From Alphaproteobacteria bacterium (GTDB lineage Bacteria; Pseudomonadota; Alphaproteobacteria; UBA8366): DNA of 64,000 bases. The translations under genes and the position numbers were made by a program. Location of the stretch: positions 1 through 64,000 of the forward strand of contig JAJFJD010000059.1 in NCBI GenBank assembly GCA_021774335.1, given 5' to 3'. The notes beneath the pieces were generated by a model, which was given only the letters and a program-made list of their open reading frames with translations, was not told the DNA's origin and made no database searches. Each line of letters begins with the position of its first letter. The stretch's first letter is position 1. Below are positions 27,684-36,260 of the stretch, in pieces.

Positions 27684-28382
27684 CTACAACTCGCTATAGC
27701 GGTAACCCACGCCGTACAACGTTTCGATCTGCGAAAAGCTCGAGTCGATCTGGCGGAATTTCTTGCGCAGCCGCTTGATGTGGCTGTCGATCGTCCGGTC
27801 GTCCACATAGATGCTTTCGCCATACGCGGCATCCATGAGCTGATCGCGGCTCTTCACATGACCGGGGCGCGTCGCCAGCGCTTTAAGGAGCAGGAATTCG
27901 GTGACGGTCAATTGTACGTCTCGGCTGTCCCAGGTGCAGGAATGCCGGTCGGTGTCCATCACCAGGGGACCGCGCACCAAAACGGAATCAGCCTTCTTGG
28001 CGACCGGTTCGTCGCCCAGTTCTGAGCGGCGCAGCAAAGTGCGGATGCGTTCGATCAGCAGGCGTTGCGAGAACGGTTTCTTGATATAGTCGTCCGCCCC
28101 CATCCGCAGGCCAAGCACCTCATCCACCTCGTCGTCCTTCGACGTTAGGAAGATGACCGGCAGATTGCTGCTGTCGCGCAGTTTCTGCAGCAGTTCCATG
28201 CCGTCCATGCGCGGCATCTTGATATCGAGAATGGCGAGATCGACGGGCTGTTGACTAAGCCCTCGAAACGCTTCTTCACCGTCGTTATAGGTCTTCACCC
28301 TGTAGCCTTCGGCCTCCAGGGCCATGGTGACCGACGTCAGGATATTCTTGTCGTCGTCGACAAGAGCAATTGTCTGCTGCAT
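27684..28382 (-). CDS. chvI: Response regulator ChvI (OmpR family)
   Basis: The 232-residue partner of ChvG. The receiver has the acidic pair DDD at 9-11, the phospho-acceptor Asp53 in ILDIKMPRMDG and Lys in DDYIKKPF. The winged-helix output domain ends with DDRTIDSHIKRLRKKF and VGYRY. In Rhizobiales ChvI controls exopolysaccharide, motility and acid-induced genes. It heads the leftward operon chvI-chvG-hprK-rapZ-EIIA-ptsH, so a stress regulator and the PTS-Ntr system share transcription. Confidence 0.96.
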   Translation of the reverse strand: MQQTIALVDDDKNILTSVTMALEAEGYRVKTYNDGEEAFRGLSQQPVDLAILDIKMPRMDGMELLQKLRDSSNLPVIFLTSKDDEVDEVLGLRMGADDYIKKPFSQRLLIERIRTLLRRSELGDEPVAKKADSVLVRGPLVMDTDRHSCTWDSRDVQLTVTEFLLLKALATRPGHVKSRDQLMDAAYGESIYVDDRTIDSHIKRLRKKFRQIDSSFSQIETLYGVGYRYSEL

Positions 28383-28682
28383 TGGCGAACTCCCGCCTTG
28401 AATTTTCCGCTATTGGCGCAACTGCACAATCATCCCCGCATATGGCAGCATTTGGGCACGGTGGCGACAATCTTGCGGCGGCGAGCGGCACATAAGAGAC
28501 TACCGACGATCACGCAACTGTTTGACGCTGCGTCGATATGTCCACTCGCGACCCGTCAGGACAGCAGTATATCAAATTGGTTAATCCGTGGTTGAAATAG
28601 ATTATCTGCCCTCCCGGCCGTCCATCCGCCGCTGAGTCGGGCGGAAACCATAGCCAAACAGAGCCATCAACGCGTAGGGATC
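28383..28682 (-). other. Divergent intergenic region between chvI and the SCO gene
   Basis: This 300-nt gap holds the start regions of two divergent genes. It is AT-richer than its surroundings around 28565-28605. No ORF with family resemblance, tRNA or strong hairpin was seen. It must carry the promoters for the chvI operon (leftward) and the SCO gene (rightward). Confidence 0.6.
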
Positions 28683-29342
28683 ATGAAGCAGTCTTCGTCG
28701 GTTCAGATCATTGTCATCATGTTGGTCGCGCTTACCACGATCGCTGCGTCCGCCTGGATTACCTGGCAGTTGATCGACGGCAACCGTTCATCGCCGACCG
28801 CAACGCAATCGGTCGCGGTCCAGTCACCGGTATCGCTCGGCGGCCCCTTCAGCCTGACCAACCACAAGGGCGAGACAGTTACCGACGCGAGTTTCCACGG
28901 CCAATACATGCTGGTTTTCTTCGGCTACGGCTATTGCCCGGACGTCTGCCCGACGGAACTGGCCAATATGGCCGCGGCGATGGATTATCTCGGCCCGGCG
29001 GCAGACAAGGTGCAGCCGGTCTTCATTTCGGTCGATCCGGCCCGCGACACACCGCAATACCTCGCGCAATATGTCTCGCATTTCCACCCCAAGCTCGTCG
29101 GCCTGACCGGTACCGAAAGCGAAATCCAGAAGGTCGCCAAGGCCTACCGCGTATTCTACGCCAAGGTGCCGTCGGAAAAACCCGACGACTATCTGGTGAA
29201 CCATTCCTCCTTCGTCTATCTGATGGGTCCGGACGGCGCGTATGTCGCCCTGTTCCGGCACCAAACGGATCCCAAGGAGATGGCCAACGCGATTGCGGAA
29301 TTTGTCGCCGGCCGCCGAAAAGTCAGCTTGAACTCCCGATAG
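28683..29342 (+). CDS. SCO1/SenC family copper chaperone
   Basis: A 219-residue protein anchored by an N-terminal segment (about 7-31), with a thioredoxin-like periplasmic domain. The copper ligands are Cys85 and Cys89 in GYCPDVCPTEL and His174 in LVNHSSFVYLMG, all conserved. SCO proteins deliver copper to the CuA centre of cytochrome oxidase or act as thiol reductases. In photosynthetic relatives senC adjoins regA/regB; here the reg genes lie 23 kb away and this gene is divergent from chvI. Confidence 0.94.
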   Translation: MKQSSSVQIIVIMLVALTTIAASAWITWQLIDGNRSSPTATQSVAVQSPVSLGGPFSLTNHKGETVTDASFHGQYMLVFFGYGYCPDVCPTELANMAAAMDYLGPAADKVQPVFISVDPARDTPQYLAQYVSHFHPKLVGLTGTESEIQKVAKAYRVFYAKVPSEKPDDYLVNHSSFVYLMGPDGAYVALFRHQTDPKEMANAIAEFVAGRRKVSLNSR

Positions 29343-29431
29343 CCGCCCGGATACCGTATCCCTTCGGCCTCAGATCATGAACAATCCAGGCCGTCTTGCC
29401 GGGACCGCCCGACGCGGAAGGGATTTCGCCG

Positions 29432-30193
29432 ATGTCCGATGACGATGACGTGCTATCAGCCGACGCGACCTGCCGATTGCTGGTTCGCAGCGCCCGCACC
29501 GCGACGCTGGCCACGGCGGAGCGCGCGAACGACGCCTGGCCCTATGCGTCGTTGGTCGAGACGGCCTGCGATCATGCGGGCCGTCCGATCCTGTTGCTGT
29601 CCGATCTCGCGGATCACACCAAGAATTTTAACGCCGACTCCCGGGTCTCGCTGCTGTTCGACAACACCGCCGGCCTGGCTGCCCCGCTGACCGGCGCGCG
29701 GGCCACTCTGCAAGGGCGAATCGACCGACTCGGCGACGACGACTCGGCCCTTCGGCGGCGCTATTTGGCGCGGCATACGGGAGCCGCCGATTATGCCGAT
29801 TTCGGGGATTTCAACTTCTATCGCGTAATGCCGGAGCGGTTTCATCTGGTCGCCGGGTTCGGCCGGATCCACTGGATCGACGCGGCCGCCGTGCTGTTTG
29901 ATACGGCAAATTCGGCGGCGTTGGCCGACCACGAGCACGATATCGTGGACCATATGAACGCCGATCACGCAGATGCCGTCGATCTGTTCGCCGAGATGCT
30001 GACAGGCGCGGCGGGCGCCGGTTGGCGGATGACGGGGATCGACCCGGAGGGCGCGGATTTAAGGCGTGATGGCGTAATTCTCAGGCTTTCATTCGAACAA
30101 ACCATCCACGATGCCGACTCCGCCCGCACGATGCTGGTGCGCCTGGTCACGGCGGCGCGAAACGGCAAAATCCCGCCCGATGCGACAACTTAG
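29432..30193 (+). CDS. HugZ family protein (pyridoxamine 5'-phosphate oxidase-like, heme-related)
   Basis: The ATG at 29432 with GGAAG upstream gives 253 residues. The N-terminal half is a split-barrel FMN-binding-like fold (TATLATAERANDAWPYASLV, DHTKNFNADSRVSLL). The C-terminal half is a DUF2470-type domain (HEHDIVDHMNADHADAVDLFAEML) with the His-rich motif linked to heme handling in HugZ and related proteins. Family members include heme oxygenases, but many are uncharacterised. It stands alone between the SCO gene and pckA. Confidence 0.88.
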   Translation: MSDDDDVLSADATCRLLVRSARTATLATAERANDAWPYASLVETACDHAGRPILLLSDLADHTKNFNADSRVSLLFDNTAGLAAPLTGARATLQGRIDRLGDDDSALRRRYLARHTGAADYADFGDFNFYRVMPERFHLVAGFGRIHWIDAAAVLFDTANSAALADHEHDIVDHMNADHADAVDLFAEMLTGAAGAGWRMTGIDPEGADLRRDGVILRLSFEQTIHDADSARTMLVRLVTAARNGKIPPDATT

Positions 30194-30364
30194 AACTTGT
30201 CTAAAAGTGGTAGTTGATTCCCGCCCGGATGACAGATATCAATTTGACGATAGCGTCGCGCTCGCCATATTGATGGCCGTGGCGCATCGAACCGGAAAAT
30301 TGACGCCAAGTATTAAGAAAGCCGATCGGGAAGACCGGCGGCATCCCACGGGAGGACCATCGTA

Positions 30365-31957
<1,593 letters not shown>

Positions 31958-31984
31958 CAACTCGGTACAAAGCACGCAAGGCAG

Positions 31985-32008
31985 CGGCCGGCCCTTCGGG
32001 GCCGGCCG
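31985..32008 (+). terminator. pckA rho-independent terminator (UUCG tetraloop)
   Basis: A perfect 10-bp stem CGGCCGGCCC (31985-31994) / GGGCCGGCCG (31999-32008) is capped by TTCG and followed by TTTCCGTTCT. It starts 28 nt past the pckA stop and lies between convergent genes. Confidence 0.9.
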
Positions 32009-32029
32009 TTTCCGTTCTGACCGAAGTGC

Positions 32030-32467
32030 TTATTCGAAAAAGCTGACCGACACCGCACCGACAAGCGCATAACGCGCGCCTTTGCCGACCGCAACGAGAA
32101 TCAGGAAAATCGGAAACCGAACGCCGAGCACTCCGGCGGCGAAGGTCAGGGGGTCGCCGACGACCGGCAGCCATGACAGCAGCAGCGTCCAAACACCGTA
32201 GCGCTCGACCCATCGGGACGCCCGATCCAGCGCGTCGGGCCCGACGGGAAACCAGCGACGGTCGCGCCACCGCAGGCAATAGCGCCCCAGCAGCCAGTTC
32301 ACGACGGCGCCCAGTGTGTTGCCTACCGTTGCGATTCCGATCAGCAGAGCGAGGTCGAATCCCTTTGCAGAGATCAATGCCGCCAGTACGGCTTCGGAAG
32401 AGAGCGGCACCAATGTCGCCGCCAGGAAGGACGTCAAGAAAAGTCCGGTATAGCCTGCCCCGATCAT
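32030..32467 (-). CDS. YqaA family membrane protein (DedA/SNARE-associated superfamily)
   Basis: The 145 residues form 3-4 hydrophobic segments. ATVGNTLGAVVNWLLGRY and WLPVVGDPLTFAAGVLGV are characteristic of the YqaA branch of the VTT/DedA superfamily. DedA relatives are lipid scramblases or transporters, and the function of YqaA is not established. It lies 19 nt downstream of the lipoprotein gene in the same orientation and is convergent with pckA. Confidence 0.88.
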   Translation of the reverse strand: MIGAGYTGLFLTSFLAATLVPLSSEAVLAALISAKGFDLALLIGIATVGNTLGAVVNWLLGRYCLRWRDRRWFPVGPDALDRASRWVERYGVWTLLLSWLPVVGDPLTFAAGVLGVRFPIFLILVAVGKGARYALVGAVSVSFFE

Positions 32468-32486
32468 GCCGCCCGCGATCTCGGGG

Positions 32487-33089
32487 TCAGCGCGGCCGGG
32501 CCGTCAGGACCAGGGCCGGCGACGGCTTCTTCAGCCCATCGATATTCCAGACATAGACCGACGCGGCAGCCGTCTTGACTTCGTCGGCGTTGTGTTTGAC
32601 CACCTGCGCCTCGGTTTGGATGCGCAGGGTTCCGCGCATCACAATTCCGCGCTTGGCTAATTCTTCGGCGATTTGGGTATTCGGCTTGTCCCCTGTGATC
32701 GAAATCGTGCCGTTCGGATGCCGTGCGAACGACACGAGCCGCGCGCTCTGCCGCACGAAGTTGAACGTCTTTTCCTGCAGAATGTTGCCGAACTTTTTGT
32801 AACGGACCCGAAAAGCCGCGTTGTCTACATACTGAATTTCCGTGAAATTCCGGTCGCGTTGCAGATCCTGTTTCACGGCGGCGACATATTTGGTCAACCC
32901 ATCGCGCGAAAGTTCGTCCTTATCGATCTTTTCGAGCAGCGGGACATAGACCAGCATGCCCTGATACTGGAAATTATAGTTGCCGTCCGGCTTGATCCGG
33001 AGATCGGCCTTGAAATCCGTCGGCAGATAACAGCCGGAGACCACGCCGACGAACAGCGCGAGAAGAATGATTCGTCGAATCAGCATCAT
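32487..33089 (-). CDS. Putative lipoprotein of unknown function
   Basis: 200 residues. The first 20 form a signal peptide ending in the lipobox VVSGC, so Cys20 should be lipidated. The mature part is mixed alpha/beta with segments such as RIKPDGNYNFQYQGMLVYV and NPNTQIAEELAKRGIVMRG-like wording, and no catalytic motif. I do not recognise the family. It sits between the nitrile hydratase-like genes (22 nt upstream) and the YqaA gene, so it may be co-transcribed with them, though a functional link is not evident. Confidence 0.75.
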   Translation of the reverse strand: MMLIRRIILLALFVGVVSGCYLPTDFKADLRIKPDGNYNFQYQGMLVYVPLLEKIDKDELSRDGLTKYVAAVKQDLQRDRNFTEIQYVDNAAFRVRYKKFGNILQEKTFNFVRQSARLVSFARHPNGTISITGDKPNTQIAEELAKRGIVMRGTLRIQTEAQVVKHNADEVKTAAASVYVWNIDGLKKPSPALVLTARPR

Positions 33090-33110
33090 CGATCCGTCAA
33101 CTGCCGGCGA

Positions 33111-33773
33111 CTACGCGCCGGCCGGGTCATCGGGCAGGCTGACGCCGATCAGGCAATCCCGCGTGACCAGCTTCGCCAAGGCCGCCGCATCCATGTCGTC
33201 GGTTCCTTCCGGGCGCATCGGCAGAACGATGTAGCGCAGGTCCGCCGTGCTGTCATGCACGCGCACTTCGACATCGTCGGACAGTTTTGTACCGAACTCC
33301 GCCAGGATCACCCGCGGCTCCCGTACGGTACGGCTGCGATAGGCGCGCGACTTGTACCAATCCGGCGGCGGACCGAGCAGGCCGCGCGGATAACAGGAAC
33401 ACAGAGTGCAGACGATCACGTTATGCGTCTCCGGCGTGTTCTCGACGGCACGGATCGGAATATCCCCGGCATCGACGCCGATCGACTCGGTCGCCTCGTT
33501 GACATTTTCCATCAGCTTCGCTTTGAAATCCGGATCGGTCCAGGCGCGGGCAATGACGTCGGCGCCGAGCGCCGGCGTCCGCGTATCCAGATGCTCGATC
33601 TGGCGGCGCAGGTCATCGGCCGAGAAAATGCCCTTGTCGATCAGCAGCTCGCCGAGCGCTTCCGCCATCACCTGGTAATGGGTGAAGGGCGAATCTTCGA
33701 TATCGGGTTGAAATGTCCGGTCATGATCGTGGTCGTGGTCATGCCCGTGAGTATGTTCGTGCTCGTTCGTCAT
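33111..33773 (-). CDS. Cobalt-type nitrile hydratase alpha subunit / thiocyanate hydrolase gamma-like
   Basis: The 220-residue metal-binding subunit. The claw motif VCTLCSCYP places Cys122, Cys125, Ser126 and Cys127; Thr after the first Cys indicates the Co(III) rather than Fe type. LLGPPPDWYKSRAYRSRTVREPR is the conserved region after it. The N-terminus is unusually histidine-rich (alternating His/Asp/Glu, residues 4-18), suggesting metal capture. It lies 11 nt after two small genes that together equal one beta subunit. That gene order matches scnB-scnA-scnC of thiocyanate hydrolase, so the substrate could be a nitrile or thiocyanate. No activator gene is visible. Confidence 0.9.
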   Translation of the reverse strand: MTNEHEHTHGHDHDHDHDRTFQPDIEDSPFTHYQVMAEALGELLIDKGIFSADDLRRQIEHLDTRTPALGADVIARAWTDPDFKAKLMENVNEATESIGVDAGDIPIRAVENTPETHNVIVCTLCSCYPRGLLGPPPDWYKSRAYRSRTVREPRVILAEFGTKLSDDVEVRVHDSTADLRYIVLPMRPEGTDDMDAAALAKLVTRDCLIGVSLPDDPAGA

Positions 33774-33784
33774 GCCATCCCTCC

Positions 33785-34069
33785 TCAGGCCGGATCCAGC
33801 CAGTTCTCATAAAAATCGACGACGGTCGTGTCCTTCGGTCCGCCTTCATAGTTGGACCAGAGATCGGACTGCCGGAAGATCACGCGATACAACGGCAGCC
33901 GCTCCGCATCGGTTATCCCGTAGGCGAGTTGCTCGGGATTTCGGTAGCTGCCAGCGATCGCCTGCACCTCGCCGACCTTACCTCGGGTGAAGTGAGGCGC
34001 CCGTACGTGACCCGGCGGGTAGGCCCGTCGGACGCGTACGCGGTCACCGACCGAGAAACGCTCGCTCAT
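33785..34069 (-). CDS. Nitrile hydratase beta C-terminal half / thiocyanate hydrolase alpha-like
   Basis: 94 residues from the ATG at 34069, which overlaps the stop of the N-half gene (ATGA). The SH3-like barrel of NHase beta is clear: FSVGDRVRVRRAYPPGHVR, FTRGKVGEV, LPLYRVIF and DLW followed by DFYENWLDPA. In ordinary NHase this is fused to the helical N-half. A longer frame to 34309 exists, but its extra sequence is the N-half gene read out of frame. The split follows the thiocyanate hydrolase and three-subunit NHase plan. Confidence 0.88.
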   Translation of the reverse strand: MSERFSVGDRVRVRRAYPPGHVRAPHFTRGKVGEVQAIAGSYRNPEQLAYGITDAERLPLYRVIFRQSDLWSNYEGGPKDTTVVDFYENWLDPA

Positions 34070-34389
34070 GATTTGCGCGCCTTCGTCCAGCGTTCTTCGA
34101 CCTCGGCCATCTTGCGGCCGAGTTCGTCGACGCTGATCACTTTCTTCTGCAGCAGAACATTCGAGATCGCCGCGCACCAGCGCTCGTAATAGCTGAGTTC
34201 GGTATAGACGCCGGGTCCCAGGTCTTCGATGTTGCGGCGCATCTCGTCGGTCCGCAACAGCTCGCGCTGGCCGCAGAGCATGCGAATCGCATCCATCCGC
34301 TTCTCCCATGGCTCGTTCACATGCCCTTCGGTTTCCATCGGGCCGGCGTCCTGCCCGCCCATATCATGTACGCGTCTTGGTCCAGTCAT
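34066..34389 (-). CDS. Nitrile hydratase beta N-terminal half / thiocyanate hydrolase beta-like
   Basis: 107 residues with RVHDMGG near the start (the NHase beta N-terminal signature), a helical segment WEKRMDAIRMLCGQRE, and GPGVYTELSYYERWCAA matching the conserved helix of NHase beta. GGAGA lies about 9 nt before the ATG. It is the first gene of the three-gene set and overlaps the second by 4 nt. NHase accessory/activator proteins resemble this half, so an activator role for this product must also be considered. Confidence 0.85.
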   Translation of the reverse strand: MTGPRRVHDMGGQDAGPMETEGHVNEPWEKRMDAIRMLCGQRELLRTDEMRRNIEDLGPGVYTELSYYERWCAAISNVLLQKKVISVDELGRKMAEVEERWTKARKS

Positions 34390-34450
34390 ATTGGAAATCT
34401 CCGCCTAATCGTCCTCAGTATGGAGCGGCCAGTTGGTCCAGGCAACCCGC

Positions 34451-35074
34451 CTAAACCAGTGGATTCATACAATGTTCGCGATAGGCCGGCCGGTCCTGCA
34501 GACGCGCGTACCAGGCCTCCAGATGCGGCATCGCCGGGCGGTCGTCGACCAGCGAAAACCAGCGGAAGGCATGAACGCCGACCGGCATGTCGCCGAGGGT
34601 GAAATCGCCGCCGGCGACGAAGTCGGTCCTGGCGAGCTGTTTGTCGAGGATGCCCCATACGGTGTGCCCGCGCTTGATCGCCGCCTCGATGGCGGCCATG
34701 TCGCGTTCCGCTTCCGGCGTCCGCACCAGGCCCCAGAAGATCGGCGTGATCTGCGATGCGACGACCGACAGTTGCCAGTCCATCCATTTATCCGCCGCGG
34801 CCCGCGCCTGCAGATCGTCGGGCCAGATCGTCCCGCCGGCCGCGTGCTTCGCGGCGAGATAGCGCAGGATCGAGTTGGATTCCCACAAGGTGAGGCCGTC
34901 GTCCTCGATGGTCGGCACGAGGCCGTTCGGATTCTTCTCGAGATACTCCGGCTCGTCGTTCCGGCCGAATGGCCCACCGACATCCTCGCGGTCATATTCG
35001 ATTCCGAGTTCGCCGCACAGCCACAGCACTTCCATGACGTTGGACGAGGTCTTGCGCCCCAAGATTTTCAACAT
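34451..35074 (-). CDS. Glutathione S-transferase family protein
   Basis: 207 residues with a thioredoxin-like N-domain (LGRKTSSNVMEVLWLCGEL, NPNGLVPTIEDDGLTLWESNSI; the cis-Pro and ES glutathione-contact motifs are present) and an all-helical C-domain (FTLGDMPVGVHAFRWF). The likely catalytic residue is a Ser in KTSSN. It resembles broad-spectrum bacterial GSTs; the substrate is unknown. It is upstream of and co-directional with the nitrile hydratase-like set, with a 61-nt gap. Confidence 0.9.
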   Translation of the reverse strand: MLKILGRKTSSNVMEVLWLCGELGIEYDREDVGGPFGRNDEPEYLEKNPNGLVPTIEDDGLTLWESNSILRYLAAKHAAGGTIWPDDLQARAAADKWMDWQLSVVASQITPIFWGLVRTPEAERDMAAIEAAIKRGHTVWGILDKQLARTDFVAGGDFTLGDMPVGVHAFRWFSLVDDRPAMPHLEAWYARLQDRPAYREHCMNPLV

Positions 35075-35119
35075 GCTTCGCTCCCTTCAATAGCTCGCAA
35101 ATTCGGTTCGTCGATTTTG

Positions 35120-36190
35120 TTAAGCGGACATGCCGGCCACGTCGCTGCGCGACAGGCCGACCGATTCGGCGGCCGAGAGGATTTCTTCCCAGGTCGCATC
35201 GTCGACCGGCACGCCATTGGCTTCGCGTTCCGCCTTGGTCGCCCGTTCCGGGTCGCCCGGGACCAGCACCGGCTCGTCCGGATTCTGCGGCGGCGACGCC
35301 TTCACATGTGCGATCGTCGCGTCGACCTCGGACTTGTAGAAGTCTTCATCGACCATGCGGCGCGGGTCGAAAATGATCGCCAGCATGCCGTTCAAAATGG
35401 TGTCGTCCTTGCGCTGCGTTTCCGCGCGCATCGTCTGCCCACCGCTCAACACGCCGGCCAGCATTTCGGCCATCAACGCCATGCCGTAGCCCTTATGTTC
35501 GCCGAACGGCAGTGCCGCGCCGAAGGGCGGGGTGTACATCACGTTGGGGTCGGTCGTCGGCTGGCCGTCCGCATCGATCAACGCGCCTTCCTGCATCTGT
35601 TCGCCCTTGTTCTTGGCGACCCGCACCTTGCCCATGGCGACTACGCTGGTCGCCATGTCGAGCAGGGTGGTCGGGTTGTTGTCGGTCGCCGGCAGGATGC
35701 AGGTATAGGGATTGGTCGCATAACGCGCGTCACCGCCGCGAAAGGGTGCTACCAGCGGCTTGTGGCCGATCACGTTGACGTAATGCATGGAGATCATGCC
35801 GGCCGCCGCGGCTTGCTCGGCCCAGGCGCCGATCCGGCAGAGATGGAAGCTGTTGCGCAGCGACAGGACGCAGACGCCGTGTTCCCGCGCGCGCTCGATT
35901 CCCAACGCCATCGCTTCCCCGCCGATGACCTGGCCGTAGCCGGTCTGTCCATCGAGCACGAGGATCGTCCCCTCATCCTTCACCACTTTGACATGCTGGT
36001 TCATCGCCAGTTGGCCCGCCCGCGCGCAGGAGATGTAGCGCGGCAGCATGCCGACGCCGTGGCTATCGTGCCCGGTCAGGTTGGCGTAGACCAGGTTGTC
36101 GGCGACCAACGCCGGCTCGTCGCCCGTGCTGCCCGCGGCCGTGCAGATCGCGCGCACGACGGCGCGCAGTTTGTCGTGCTGAATCAGCAT
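35120..36190 (-). CDS. Ldh family (malate/L-lactate dehydrogenase type 2) oxidoreductase
   Basis: The ATG at 36190 with GGAAGGA about 8 nt upstream gives 356 residues. The Ldh_2 family (YlbC/AllD/ComC; NAD(P)-dependent 2-hydroxyacid oxidoreductases with a fold unrelated to classical LDH) is shown by GHDSHGVGMLPRYI, NSFHLCRIGAWAEQA, FGEHKGYGMALMAEML and ATNPYTCILPA. The open frame to 36355 precedes the ribosome site and is not coding. Substrate candidates include malate, sulfolactate, ureidoglycolate and 2-ketoacids; the context does not decide. Confidence 0.9.
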   Translation of the reverse strand: MLIQHDKLRAVVRAICTAAGSTGDEPALVADNLVYANLTGHDSHGVGMLPRYISCARAGQLAMNQHVKVVKDEGTILVLDGQTGYGQVIGGEAMALGIERAREHGVCVLSLRNSFHLCRIGAWAEQAAAAGMISMHYVNVIGHKPLVAPFRGGDARYATNPYTCILPATDNNPTTLLDMATSVVAMGKVRVAKNKGEQMQEGALIDADGQPTTDPNVMYTPPFGAALPFGEHKGYGMALMAEMLAGVLSGGQTMRAETQRKDDTILNGMLAIIFDPRRMVDEDFYKSEVDATIAHVKASPPQNPDEPVLVPGDPERATKAEREANGVPVDDATWEEILSAAESVGLSRSDVAGMSA

Positions 36191-36260
36191 GATGTTTCCT
36201 TCCTCGTAGGGCGCCCCGCTTGTTGCGGTGTTCTTGTTCGGTGCGTAGGCAGCGCGTGCG

